From: Alphaproteobacteria bacterium
GTDB taxonomy: Bacteria; Myxococcota_A; UBA796; GCA-2862545
DNA: 64,000 nt
Reading direction: 5' to 3'
NCBI GenBank assembly: GCA_020632915.1
Contig: JACKEP010000008.1
Span: forward strand, 1 to 64,000
Part shown: positions 15,365 to 23,557 of the stretch, piece by piece
How positions within the stretch are numbered: position 1 is the first letter of the stretch
How the letters are laid out: each line of letters begins with the position of its first letter
Made by a program: the position numbers and the translations under genes
Notes under the pieces: model-generated
What the model was told of the DNA's origin: nothing
Seen by the model: the letters and a program-made list of their open reading frames with translations, nothing else
Database searches by the model: none

Positions 15365-17186
15365 GCCACGCGGCGACGATGCCGACGGCGGCCGGGGTGA
15401 CGCCGGGCAGGCGCCCCAGCTGGCCGAGCGTCCGCGGTCGTGCGGCCACGAGGCGCTCGCGCACCTCCGACGACAGCCCGGGAACGCTGTTCCAATCGGC
15501 GTCGTCGGGGACAGCCACGCCGTCCATCCGCGCCGCGGCGACGGCCCGCTTCTCCGCCATGGTCACGTAGCCGGCGTACTTGGCGTCGATCTCCACCTGT
15601 TCGGCGACTGCGGCGTCCAGGGGCGGCAGGTCGGGCAGGAGGCGCCGCAGGACGTCCCAGTCGACGTCGGGTCGTCGCAGCACCTCACGGGCCGTGAGCG
15701 CCTTGCGCGGTGGCGTGAGCCCGGCGGCCTCGAACCGGGCGAGCGTGTCCGCGTCGGTGCGCAGGGGCGCGTCCAGGAGACCGTCCACCTGGGCGATCGC
15801 GTCGCGTCGTGCCGCGAAGGCCGACCACGTGGCGTCGTCCACCAGGCCGAGCGCCCGTCCCCGCGCCATCAGCCGGCGATCGGCGTTGTCCTCGCGGAGC
15901 AGGAGGCGGTGCTCCGCGCGGGACGTGAACATGCGGTAGGGCTCGCCGCCCACGCCGCGGGTGACCAGGTCGTCGACGAGCACGCCGATGTACGCCTCGT
16001 CGCGGCCGAGGCGGAAGGGGGTGCCCAGGGCGGCGCTCACGCCGGCGACGAAGCCCTGGACGGCGGCCTCCTCGTAGCCCGACGTGCCGTTGACCTGACC
16101 GGCGAGGAACAGGCCGGGGAGCTGCCGGTGCTGCAGGCCGTGGTCGAGGTCGCGCGGGTCGGCCATGTCGTACTCGACGGCGTAGCCGTGCTGGAGGATG
16201 GCGGCGTCCTCCAGGCCGGGGATCGCGTGGACCATCGCCTCCTGCACGTCGGCGGGCAGCGACGTCGACAGGCCGTTGACGTAGACACGGTCGGTGTCGT
16301 GGCCCTCCCGCTCCAGGAACAGCAGGTGACGGTCGCGATCGGGGAAGCGGACGACCTTGTCCTCGATGGACGGGCAGTAGCGGGGCCCGCGGCCCTCGAT
16401 GGCGCCGGTGAACAGCGGCGACCGGTGCAGGTTGGCGCGGATGAGGTCGTGCACGCCCGGGTGGGTCCACGTCAGGTAGCAGGTGAGGGGGCCGAGGCGA
16501 CGGTGCACGTCGGCGAACGAGAACCCTCCGGTGGGCTCGTCGTCCTGGGCTTCCAGGGCGTCCCAGCGGATCGTGTCGGCGCGCAGGCGGGGCACGGTGC
16601 CGGTCTTCAGGCGCCCGAGCCGCAGCCCGGCCGCGCGCAAGGACGCGGACAGCGCGTGGGCGGCGCCGTCGCCGACGCGTCCGCCGACGGTGCGCGCGTC
16701 CCCGCAGTGCATGACGCCGGCGAGGAACGTCCCGGTCGTCAGGACCACGCGGGGCGTGACCACGTGGGTGCCGCTGGCGAGGCGTACGCCGGCCACACGA
16801 CCGTCCTCGACCACGAGGTCGGTGACCTCCTCCTCGACGACCGTGAGTGTGGGAAGGGACGCGAGCAGCTCCTGCATCACCTGCGGATACAGGTCGATGT
16901 CGACCTGGGCGCGGGTGCCCTGCACGGCGAGGCCCTTGCGCGTGTTGAGGCGCCGAAGTTGCACACAGGACGCGTCCGCCGCCCGTCCCATCAGGCCACC
17001 CAGGGCGTCGAGCTCGCGCACGAGCTGACCCTTGGCCAGCCCCCCGATGGCGGGGTTGCACGACAACCGCGCCACGTGCGCGCGGGACAGGGTCACCAGG
17101 ACGACCTCACGCCCCAGGCGCGCGGCCGCCGCGGCCGCCTCGCAGCCTGAGTGTCCGCCTCCGACGACGACGAGGTCGGCGTGCAT
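15312..17186 (-). CDS. mnmG: tRNA uridine-5-carboxymethylaminomethyl modification enzyme MnmG (GidA)
   Basis: A 624-residue MnmG. The FAD-binding motif VVGGGHSGCEAA lies at 7-18. Other conserved segments are SCNPAIGGLAKGQLVRELDALGG in the flavin domain (around 45-67), KTGTVPRL, YCPSIEDKVVRFPD, and the C-terminal tRNA-binding block KYAGYVTMAEKR followed by WNSVPGLSSEVRERL. With MnmE it modifies the wobble uridine of several tRNAs. The ATG chosen follows GGAGGACCC; 16 extra upstream codons in frame are Arg/Pro-rich and unlikely. It is convergent and overlapping with rsmG, unlike the co-directional gidA-gidB order common elsewhere. mnmE is not in the window. Confidence 0.95.
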   Translation of the reverse strand: MHADLVVVGGGHSGCEAAAAAARLGREVVLVTLSRAHVARLSCNPAIGGLAKGQLVRELDALGGLMGRAADASCVQLRRLNTRKGLAVQGTRAQVDIDLYPQVMQELLASLPTLTVVEEEVTDLVVEDGRVAGVRLASGTHVVTPRVVLTTGTFLAGVMHCGDARTVGGRVGDGAAHALSASLRAAGLRLGRLKTGTVPRLRADTIRWDALEAQDDEPTGGFSFADVHRRLGPLTCYLTWTHPGVHDLIRANLHRSPLFTGAIEGRGPRYCPSIEDKVVRFPDRDRHLLFLEREGHDTDRVYVNGLSTSLPADVQEAMVHAIPGLEDAAILQHGYAVEYDMADPRDLDHGLQHRQLPGLFLAGQVNGTSGYEEAAVQGFVAGVSAALGTPFRLGRDEAYIGVLVDDLVTRGVGGEPYRMFTSRAEHRLLLREDNADRRLMARGRALGLVDDATWSAFAARRDAIAQVDGLLDAPLRTDADTLARFEAAGLTPPRKALTAREVLRRPDVDWDVLRRLLPDLPPLDAAVAEQVEIDAKYAGYVTMAEKRAVAAARMDGVAVPDDADWNSVPGLSSEVRERLVAARPRTLGQLGRLPGVTPAAVGIVAAWLTAQRARVRPERSVAAR

Positions 17187-17232
17187 GGGTCCTCCGGGAC
17201 GCCGGGGTATCCTGGAGGCGTGGGGAGGGCGC

Positions 17233-18270
17233 ATGGGACGACCCGCGTCTGAGACGGTGGCCGCGGTGCGGCATCGACCGGCGGCCTACTTCGGCGAGGT
17301 GGGGCCGCGGGGCCTGGACCACGTCGTCCTCGCGCTGGTGGCGAACGCCGTCGACGCCTTCCTCGCCGGTGGCGCCTCGGTCGTGGACGTATCGTGGGAC
17401 GGCGCGCACGTCCGCGTGGTGGACGATGGCGCCGGCCTGCCGTTGGCGCCCCTGTCGGACGGGACGCCCGGTCCGGCGTCGCGCTGGTTCACCGAGCCGC
17501 ACGTGGTCAACACCGCCGACGGGGACGCGCCGCGCGCCCTGGTGACCGGGCCCCACGGCATCGGCCTCGCGCCCGTGTGCGCGGTGGCGGCACGGCTGAC
17601 GTGCACGAGCTGGCGGGAGGGGGTGGCGTGGCGGCAGTCCTGGACGCGCGGCGTGCCCGACGGCCCGGCCGAGGTGGCCTCGCGCGGCGCGGGCCGAGGC
17701 ACCGAGGTGTCGTTCCTCGCGGACCCCGAGATCTGGGGTGATCCCGACGACGGCGGGGCGGTGCCCCGACCGGGGCCCATCCGCGGGACCTTGTTCCTGA
17801 TGGCTCACCTGTTTCCCGGGCTGGAGGTGCGATGCGGGCGCGAGCGGTTCCTCGCCGGTCGGGGTCTGGCCGACCTCGTCCAGGTCGGTGCGGCCGCCGG
17901 ACCGGTGGCGCTGGGCGGGTGGGACGATCCGCCGGTGTTCCACCACCACGCAGGCGACGGAACGCTGTCCGTGCAGGTGGCCGCCTGGGGAACGGCCGCT
18001 GACGCGACGGCGTGGCGGACGTGGGCCAACGGCTGTGAGACCCCGGGGGGCGGATCGCATGGCGAGGGTGCGGCGCGGGCCTTCGCGCGCGCCGGGTGGA
18101 CGCCGCACACGGCGACGGTCCACGTGGTGCTACGCGACGTGCGGTTCGCGGGCCCGCTGTGGGACCGGCTGGACATCCCGGAAGTGGTGGCGCGGGTCGA
18201 GCGCCTGCTCACCGACGCGGTGGCGAACTTCGTGAGGCGGTGGGGCCTGGGGTCGGACGACCGGGCCTGA
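17233..18270 (+). CDS. GyrB-like pseudo-ATPase (GHKL domain plus transducer, no TOPRIM)
   Basis: A 345-residue protein aligned by eye to the N-terminal 43-kDa half of GyrB/ParE. RHRPAAYFGEVGPRGLDHVV matches the GyrB arm and first helix. N38 and D41 match Asn46 and Asp49, VVDDGAGLP (62-70) matches the adenine-binding Asp73 loop, GPHGIG (106-111) the ATP-lid GLHGVG, and GTEVSFLADPEIW the strand before the transducer. NGCETPGGGSHGEG (266-279) matches the transducer NxxxTxEGGTHEEG block. Altered sites: the catalytic Glu42 is A34, Asp45 is A37, Glu50 is A42, Arg76 is A67, and the QTK loop is PLW (308-310). Nucleotide binding is possible; hydrolysis is unlikely. No TOPRIM or C-terminal domain exists. 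The ATG follows GGAGGG. The next gene starts 15 bases after the stop. Confidence 0.85.
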   Translation: MGRPASETVAAVRHRPAAYFGEVGPRGLDHVVLALVANAVDAFLAGGASVVDVSWDGAHVRVVDDGAGLPLAPLSDGTPGPASRWFTEPHVVNTADGDAPRALVTGPHGIGLAPVCAVAARLTCTSWREGVAWRQSWTRGVPDGPAEVASRGAGRGTEVSFLADPEIWGDPDDGGAVPRPGPIRGTLFLMAHLFPGLEVRCGRERFLAGRGLADLVQVGAAAGPVALGGWDDPPVFHHHAGDGTLSVQVAAWGTAADATAWRTWANGCETPGGGSHGEGAARAFARAGWTPHTATVHVVLRDVRFAGPLWDRLDIPEVVARVERLLTDAVANFVRRWGLGSDDRA

Positions 18271-18285
18271 AGCAGGAGTGTTCCG

Positions 18286-19140
18286 ATGCGTTGGTGTCCC
18301 TGTTGCGGTCGACGGGCGTTCTCCGAGGCTCCCGGGTCGTACGACATCTGCAGCGAGTGCGGATGGGAAGACGACGGGGTGCAGTGGCGGTGGCCATGGC
18401 GCGCAGGCGGCGCGAACCACGAGCACCTGGTCGCGTGCCAGCTGCGGGCGCGCGGCTTGACGCCGCCGCCGCTGACGCACGGATGGGTACCGCTGGTGCC
18501 CTGGTGGGGACAGCGACCTCCATCGCCGACCTATGCGCACTGGGTGGAAGGTGTCGGTGCGGCGAGCGGCGATCGGGTGGGAGCCTGGCGCTCTGGCGAA
18601 CACCTCGTGATTGCGGTGGCCGATGGTGCCGGCACGGGAACGAGAGCGGGTGTCGCGGCAGGTCTGGTGGTGTCGGCGATCGGTGCATGGGCCATGGACG
18701 CCCACGCTGCCGCCTGCGGTTCCCTCGAGGCGTCACTTGGGAGGGCCGAGGCGCTGCTCGTGGCAGGCCGCGACCCTACGGAAGTCGCAGCAGTTGTGGT
18801 GGTCGTCGGGTCTCGGGGTGTCAGCTTGGCTGCGAAGGGAGACTGCAAGGTCTTTGGCGTGGTCTCCGGTCGCGTGGTCGAGCTCACGGAAGGGCAGCGG
18901 CCGAGGCAAGCGCTCGGCCGCGGCCATGACCGCCCGTTCGTAGCGTGGTGGCCGGGTGTCGAGCGCGTGGTCGCGTGCAGCGACGGCGTATGGAAGTACG
19001 GCGACGCTGGCGCGTTGGAGGAGGCGTTGGCCCTTGGGGACGCCGAGGCGTGCACGCGTCTGGTGGACAGCGCGCGCCTGCCCACTGGAGCCCTCCAGGA
19101 CGACTGCGGCGTGGTGAGCGTCGGGGGTGGCGTGGCGTGA
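18286..19140 (+). CDS. CPCC zinc-ribbon fused to PP2C-family phosphatase
   Basis: A 284-residue fusion. Residues 1-50 are a Cys-rich CPCC domain: C4, C6 and C7 in WCPCCGRR, then PGSYDICSECGWEDDGVQ with C22 and C25, and the typical GGAN near 41. Residues 80-280 are a compact PP2C-like domain: AVADGAGTG (111-118) for the metal-binding DG, GDCKVFGV (185-192), CSDGVWKYGDAG (231-242) and DDCGVVSVG (272-280), matching the four PP2C acidic motifs. It should dephosphorylate Ser/Thr or a related phospho-residue in the cytosol. CPCC domains are poorly understood. It lies between the GyrB-like gene and two membrane-protein genes; the downstream start overlaps its stop (GTGA). Confidence 0.83.
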   Translation: MRWCPCCGRRAFSEAPGSYDICSECGWEDDGVQWRWPWRAGGANHEHLVACQLRARGLTPPPLTHGWVPLVPWWGQRPPSPTYAHWVEGVGAASGDRVGAWRSGEHLVIAVADGAGTGTRAGVAAGLVVSAIGAWAMDAHAAACGSLEASLGRAEALLVAGRDPTEVAAVVVVVGSRGVSLAAKGDCKVFGVVSGRVVELTEGQRPRQALGRGHDRPFVAWWPGVERVVACSDGVWKYGDAGALEEALALGDAEACTRLVDSARLPTGALQDDCGVVSVGGGVA

Positions 19141-19754
19141 GACGTTGGGTAGGGATCGCCGTGTGTTGTGGGCTCGTGGTCTGGGTCGCGAGTGCCGCGC
19201 TCGTGGTCAGTCCGGACCCACTGTCGGCGCGCGTTCGACCCGCCGTCGAGCGTGGCGTGAACGACGCGCTGGAGCGTGCCCGGGTGCGCGCGTCGACGGG
19301 CGCGCTGACGGCGGTCGACCGGGCGCTCCTGCGCCTGGCGGTGGCGGCTGGTGTCGTCGCGGGCGCCGTGGTGTCACCGGAAGGAAGCGCCGTGCTGGCG
19401 CACGCCGTGTTCGGGGATGGCTCCGACCTCGACCTGGACCCGTCGTACCTGCGACGGAGCGTGTGGATCCAGGAGCGCGTTCGTGCGCTGGGACCAGGCC
19501 GTCACGGTCCCCTGCTGGTCCCGCCGGGTGCCGACGAGCGCCTCTCCCTCGCGTTGCAGCCCGTCTACCTCGACGTCGACGCCGACCGGGTGCGCGTCGG
19601 CCACCCACGCATCGCCTTCGCGGCTCCCGACGCCGCGCGGGTGATCACGATCGTGCCCGTGGGGCGGCTGCGCTTCGTGGTCCCCGACAACCTCGTCGGT
19701 GCCCTCCAGACCCGGCCGTTCGCCGCCTGGGCGACCTGGCCGCGAGAACCCTGA
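19137..19754 (+). CDS. membrane-anchored exported protein of unknown function
   Basis: A 205-residue protein whose GTG overlaps the CPCC-PP2C stop codon. Residues 4-24 are a strong N-terminal transmembrane segment or uncleaved signal. A second hydrophobic, Ala/Val-rich segment lies around 64-80. The remaining 115 residues look folded: GSDLDLDPSYLRRSVWIQERVRAL, then LLVPPGADERLSLALQPVYLDVDADRVRVGHPRIAF, and VPVGRLRFVVPDNLVGAL. That region could lie outside the inner membrane if only one helix spans. No family was recognised. The tight overlap argues for a functional link with the phosphatase. Confidence 0.65.
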   Translation: MRRWVGIAVCCGLVVWVASAALVVSPDPLSARVRPAVERGVNDALERARVRASTGALTAVDRALLRLAVAAGVVAGAVVSPEGSAVLAHAVFGDGSDLDLDPSYLRRSVWIQERVRALGPGRHGPLLVPPGADERLSLALQPVYLDVDADRVRVGHPRIAFAAPDAARVITIVPVGRLRFVVPDNLVGALQTRPFAAWATWPREP

Positions 19755-19828
19755 CCGCTCACGGAACCCGCCGCCCCATTCGCGGTCCGTGCGGTGCAGA
19801 CCTCCACCCTGCATCCCTCGGCCGGCCC

Positions 19829-20887
19829 ATGTGCCCTCCTCGCATCCCGCTCGAGGTGCTCCTCGCGCCGACGGCCACGTGGCCCCTCGACGAGGCGTGT
19901 GTCGCGGTGCTCGCCGAAGCGGCCGCGTACACGCTGTGGGTGACGCTGGAGCGCCTCGGCGCGCCGCGTGGGCTGCGGCTTCCCGTGCTGGCGGCGCTGG
20001 TCGCGGGTCCGCTCGTCATGGCGGTGGGGTCGAGCACCGCTGCGTATGAGCCCTTCGTGCGCACGGTCCTCGCTGCTGTGGCGGCGTCAGCGGTGTGCCT
20101 GGTGGGGGCGCCGGCGCTCGCCCGACGTCGACAGGGCCGGGTGACGCTGGCGGGGTGGCTGGTCGTGCCGCTTGTCGCCATCGCGTGGACAGGGCTCGGC
20201 TTCGCGGGGTGGGTCGACGACCTGGCCCACCACCTCGCGAGGGTCGACGCGCGCCATGAGCTCTGGGCGCGCGTCGTCGAGGCGGGGACGCGGTGGCTGG
20301 CGTCGTTGTGGGTGGCCCTGGGCCTGATCGTCGGAGCGACGGCGTTCCGGCCGGCGGTCGCGTGTCGCGCGACCTCGGTGCGCCTGGCAGGGGTCGGTGC
20401 GCTCCTGGTGTGCGTGGGGGGTGTGGTCGAGGCGCACCGCATCGTCGGCCTCGCGTGGTGGTCCGACCAGTGGTCAGCGGCGGTCTCAGCCTGGGCATTC
20501 CGCGAGCGCATGCTCTGGGCCGCCGTCGGGGTGGCGGCGTGGACGGCGGTGCGTGCCCGGCGCGCGGGACCACTGCGCCACGGAGATGGCCCACGCGTCG
20601 TGGCCGCGATGGTGGTGTTGGGGGCGCTGGTGGCCGGATCGGGTGGGGTCGCCGTCCAGGCGCTCGCGCGGGCCGTCGCCGAGGGCGATGTAGCCCGCAT
20701 GCTGGCGGCGCCGCGGTGCCCCCAGGCGCGGTGTGAGGGTGGCGTACGCGCGTTCGCACCCATGGCTGCGTACCCCGTGTTCGGACCGTCGCTGGCGGTG
20801 ATCGAGGTGCGTGTGACGGGGATCGGGATCCCGCAGCCCGGCGACCCGGAGGTGCCGCGGTGCGGGTTCCGAGCGGGGGCCATGTAG
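19829..20887 (+). CDS. polytopic membrane protein, about eight helices
   Basis: A 352-residue integral membrane protein with about eight predicted helices between residues 20 and 280. Loops include GWVDDLAHHLARVDARHELW and AHRIVGLAWWSDQWSA, rich in His, Asp and Trp. The C-terminal 70 residues are soluble and hold three Cys in CPQARCEGG and PRCGF, which suggests an oxidising compartment. There is no recognised transporter or enzyme signature. It follows the membrane-anchored gene by 74 bases on the same strand and ends the cluster that begins with the GyrB-like gene. The start has no strong purine tract, so a downstream start is possible. Confidence 0.62.
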   Translation: MCPPRIPLEVLLAPTATWPLDEACVAVLAEAAAYTLWVTLERLGAPRGLRLPVLAALVAGPLVMAVGSSTAAYEPFVRTVLAAVAASAVCLVGAPALARRRQGRVTLAGWLVVPLVAIAWTGLGFAGWVDDLAHHLARVDARHELWARVVEAGTRWLASLWVALGLIVGATAFRPAVACRATSVRLAGVGALLVCVGGVVEAHRIVGLAWWSDQWSAAVSAWAFRERMLWAAVGVAAWTAVRARRAGPLRHGDGPRVVAAMVVLGALVAGSGGVAVQALARAVAEGDVARMLAAPRCPQARCEGGVRAFAPMAAYPVFGPSLAVIEVRVTGIGIPQPGDPEVPRCGFRAGAM

Positions 20888-21204
20888 CGCGCGCCATGGG
20901 GATCGGGGGCGGTGGCGTGCGCACACCGGGCCGGTCGCGGGGATGGACGTGGGGCGTCGCGTGTGCGTTTCGGCTCTCAGCGATCGGATGGTGCCGGAGT
21001 CGGTTGGCGCCGTCGGTGGCATGGGTGTGTGTCGTCGGGTTGCAGAGGCCGGGTGCAGATGCTCACACCGACCCGAGGTGCGGCGACCTGATTTCAGGAC
21101 GGGCATTGGTCGGTGAGCACTGGTTGTCGTACTGTGGCGTTCGGCAAGTGTGATCACCTGGAGCGTCGGCGTCACGCTCCATGCGGAAGCCCTGAGGAGG
21201 CCCC
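20888..21204. other. 317-bp spacer without a convincing gene
   Basis: No ORF here has coding character or a good ribosome site. The GC content begins to drop from about 21060 rightward, towards the secreted-protein and TIR genes. It probably contains the promoter of the next gene, but no clear -35/-10 pair was found. Confidence 0.45.
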
Positions 21205-21720
21205 TTGCGCAGCACCCGGCTCTGCCTCTGGCTCATTGGCGTGTGCTTCTTGCTTGGAGCATCGTTCCCAGTGCGCCAAGGAATGACCATTGCCGAAGGC
21301 GCCGCCGACTGTGGTGTCTCCCAGGCGGCATTCGTCGACGCGAATTCACCGATCATCCGACACGGCGACGGAGGTGCCTACGTCCTATATGGATTCTACT
21401 TCGTATGTCCGCCCACAGTTCACGTTTGGAAGGTATCCCAACAGTGGGATGTGCGACGTCCGCTCGATCCACCGGTTCCCACGGTGGCGCAGTTGGAGCG
21501 ACTGGTGGCTTCGGGAGCAGTGTTCGCGACAGTGAACGAGGCCGACCGTGAAGAAGTGCTGTATCTCAGCAACGTCGCGGGACAGCATTTCGGCCACATC
21601 GGACCGAACAACGATGTGTATTGGTGGGGAGTTCGGGGAGGAGCGAGCTCGATTCGGATCGGACTTTGGCAGCACAACCGCCCCGAACCCAAGGGAATGT
21701 GCAATTGCCGCGTTCGGTAG
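21205..21720 (+). CDS. secreted protein of unknown function preceding a TIR gene
   Basis: A 171-residue protein starting at TTG; the start is supported by GAGGAGGCCCC immediately before it, the same ribosome-site stretch used by several other genes in the window. The N-terminus is a signal peptide (hydrophobic 7-20, possible cleavage after GASFP). The mature part contains four Cys (in AADCGV, FVCPPT and near the end MCNCRV) and aromatic-rich stretches YVLYGFYFVCPP and NNDVYWWGV. No family was recognised. Codon use has many A/T-ending codons compared with neighbours, suggesting recent acquisition. Its last bases overlap the start of the TIR gene. Confidence 0.65.
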   Translation: MRSTRLCLWLIGVCFLLGASFPVRQGMTIAEGAADCGVSQAAFVDANSPIIRHGDGGAYVLYGFYFVCPPTVHVWKVSQQWDVRRPLDPPVPTVAQLERLVASGAVFATVNEADREEVLYLSNVAGQHFGHIGPNNDVYWWGVRGGASSIRIGLWQHNRPEPKGMCNCRVR

Positions 21721-22508
21721 ACGATATCGAAGCGAGTACGCGCGAGCTGGTGGATGAGTACCACCGGTCTCTGGCATCGGAAGACGGCGTTTCCCGGTCG
21801 CGCGTAGAGTTCGTCGCGAGCGTCTTGATCTCGGAGGCATACGCGTCAGCGCAGTTACCTGCGCGGGAGTGCCTGACCCAGCTGCATCTGGTGATGGCGA
21901 GCGTGTGCGAGACGGGCAGGCGGCGTGGCGATGAGCTGGTTCAGCTTCGAATGGCAGAGCGGACGGCGCAAGGCGACCCCACATTGTCCGCCATGGTGAC
22001 GTCCCGTATCGACCAGTGGTATGGGTCACCCAGAGCCTTTTTGAGCTATGCACGAGAGGATGTTGCCGCGGTAACCACCATTGTCGAGGTGCTCTCTGCG
22101 GCTGGCATCGACGTCACGTGGGACCAGGGGTTCGGTCTGGGAGATCTGTCTGCGGAGATCCTGAGGCACATGGCCTGGGTAGCGTTCGAGGACGTGCTCC
22201 AGCCATGGGACGCCGTTCAAGAGAGTCTTGCCACCATGGTGGCGGAAGCGGTGCGATGCCATGGTTACTACTTGGTCTGTTGGTCAGCTTCGTACGCTGC
22301 GAAGCAGTGGACCATGTTCGAGCTCGCGGAGGTCGCGACGCGGTGTGACCGGCTGGCCAGGCAGTCTGGGCCCAGCGTAGCGACAGTGTTCCTCAACCTC
22401 GACGGGTCGGCCGTTCCGGAGAGGTTCCGGAGCGAAGTGTATGTCGATTGTGGTGAAACGTCGGCTTGGCGGTCCAATCTGCCGGATGTACTGCGACGGC
22501 GTCGGTAG
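21699..22508 (+). CDS. TIR-domain protein
   Basis: A 269-residue protein with a helical N-terminal domain (1-108) and a C-terminal TIR domain. PRAFLSYAREDVAAV (111-125) is the box-1 strand and first loop; GIDVTWDQGFGLGD (136-149) is box 2. GYYLVCWSASYAAKQWTMFELAEVA (split at 189-205 and 206-213) is the alphaC region, whose Glu208 in WxxxE occupies the position of the catalytic Glu in NAD-cleaving TIR enzymes. An unusual 35-residue segment separates box 2 from that strand. Bacterial TIR proteins commonly act in antiphage signalling or NAD depletion. The start is uncertain (GTG 21699 or TTG 21705). Local GC is low: one 60-base line in the gene counts about 52 per cent, against about 78 per cent in the next gene. 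Confidence 0.8.
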   Translation: MQLPRSVDDIEASTRELVDEYHRSLASEDGVSRSRVEFVASVLISEAYASAQLPARECLTQLHLVMASVCETGRRRGDELVQLRMAERTAQGDPTLSAMVTSRIDQWYGSPRAFLSYAREDVAAVTTIVEVLSAAGIDVTWDQGFGLGDLSAEILRHMAWVAFEDVLQPWDAVQESLATMVAEAVRCHGYYLVCWSASYAAKQWTMFELAEVATRCDRLARQSGPSVATVFLNLDGSAVPERFRSEVYVDCGETSAWRSNLPDVLRRRR

Positions 22509-22576
22509 GCGGTGCCGGCCGCGGTGAGGTCCGCCCCGCCCACCCCCTCTGCCCGCGCCAGGATATCCGCGCGGCC

Positions 22577-23557
22577 ATGGACGACGAGCAGCCCGACCCG
22601 CCCACCTACCGTGAGCTCCCGGTCCCGCCGGCGGCGGTGGGGATGCGGCTGGACCGGTTCCTCGCCCTGCGGTTCCGCGACCGGTCGCGCACCGAGCTCG
22701 CCCGGGGGATCCGGCTGGGGCAGGTGACCGACGCGCTGGGCAAGGCGCTGAGGGCGTCCACGACGATGCGCGCCGACGACGTCCTGCACCTGTACCTGCC
22801 CGAGATCGCGCCCGGCGCACCCCCGCCGCCGTTTCCGCCCATCGTCTACGAGGACGACCGCGTGGTGGCCGTCGACAAGCCCGCGGGGCTGATGGCCCAC
22901 CCGTCGGGCACCCGGTACGTCTACGCGCTCATCGGCATGGCCAAGGCGCGGTGGCCCGACGACCGCATCGACCTCGTCCACCGCCTGGACATGGACACGT
23001 CCGGCCTCAACCTCATCACCAAGGACCTCGAGGCCAACCGCTGGCTCAAGGCCCGGCTGCACGACGACGGCTCGGTCAAGGCCTACCTGGCGATCGCCAA
23101 GGGCGTGCCGGACTGGGACGAGCGCACGATCGACGCGCCGCTCGGGCCGGCCGACGGGCCGATCCGCATCCAGGTCGCCGTGCGCGACGACGGGCTGCCG
23201 TCCCGCACCCACGCCACCGTGGTCGCGCGGCACCCGACCGCGCCGCTCACGCTGGTGCACTGCCGCATCTTCACCGGACGCACCCACCAGATCCGCGTGC
23301 ACCTGGCGTCCGTCGGCCTGCCGCTGCTGGGGGACGTGCTCTACGGCCTGCCCGTCGACGTGGCCCTCGGCATCCGGGAGCAGGGCATGACCGAGGAGGC
23401 GCTGGCGGTGACGGGCGCACCCCGCCACGCGCTGCACGCCGCCCACCTGAGCCTGCCCCACCCCGACGGCGGTCTGCTCGACCTGCACAGCCCGCTGCCC
23501 GCCGACCTCCAGCGCTGGTGGGACCACCCCGAGGAGCTCCCGTGGAACGGCGCCTGA
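22577..23557 (+). CDS. RluA-family pseudouridine synthase
   Basis: A 326-residue pseudouridine synthase. Residues 15-80 form an S4-like RNA-binding domain (GMRLDRFLALRFRDRSRTELARGI). The catalytic core has VYEDDRVVAVDKPAGLMAHPS, then the active-site motif HRLDMDTSGLNLITK near 140 with the catalytic Asp in RLD. FTGRTHQIRVHLASVGLPLLGDVLYG follows near 250. It isomerises specific uridines in 23S rRNA or tRNA (RluA/RluC/RluD group); the exact site cannot be told. The ATG lacks a strong purine tract. Normal high GC resumes here, which marks the right border of the low-GC patch. Confidence 0.9.
   Translation: MDDEQPDPPTYRELPVPPAAVGMRLDRFLALRFRDRSRTELARGIRLGQVTDALGKALRASTTMRADDVLHLYLPEIAPGAPPPPFPPIVYEDDRVVAVDKPAGLMAHPSGTRYVYALIGMAKARWPDDRIDLVHRLDMDTSGLNLITKDLEANRWLKARLHDDGSVKAYLAIAKGVPDWDERTIDAPLGPADGPIRIQVAVRDDGLPSRTHATVVARHPTAPLTLVHCRIFTGRTHQIRVHLASVGLPLLGDVLYGLPVDVALGIREQGMTEEALAVTGAPRHALHAAHLSLPHPDGGLLDLHSPLPADLQRWWDHPEELPWNGA

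Noticed and set aside
20860..21153. 97-codon frame in the spacer before the secreted-protein gene
   Set aside because: No ribosome site, no recognisable domain, and translation with Arg/Gly/Trp composition typical of noncoding GC-rich DNA.
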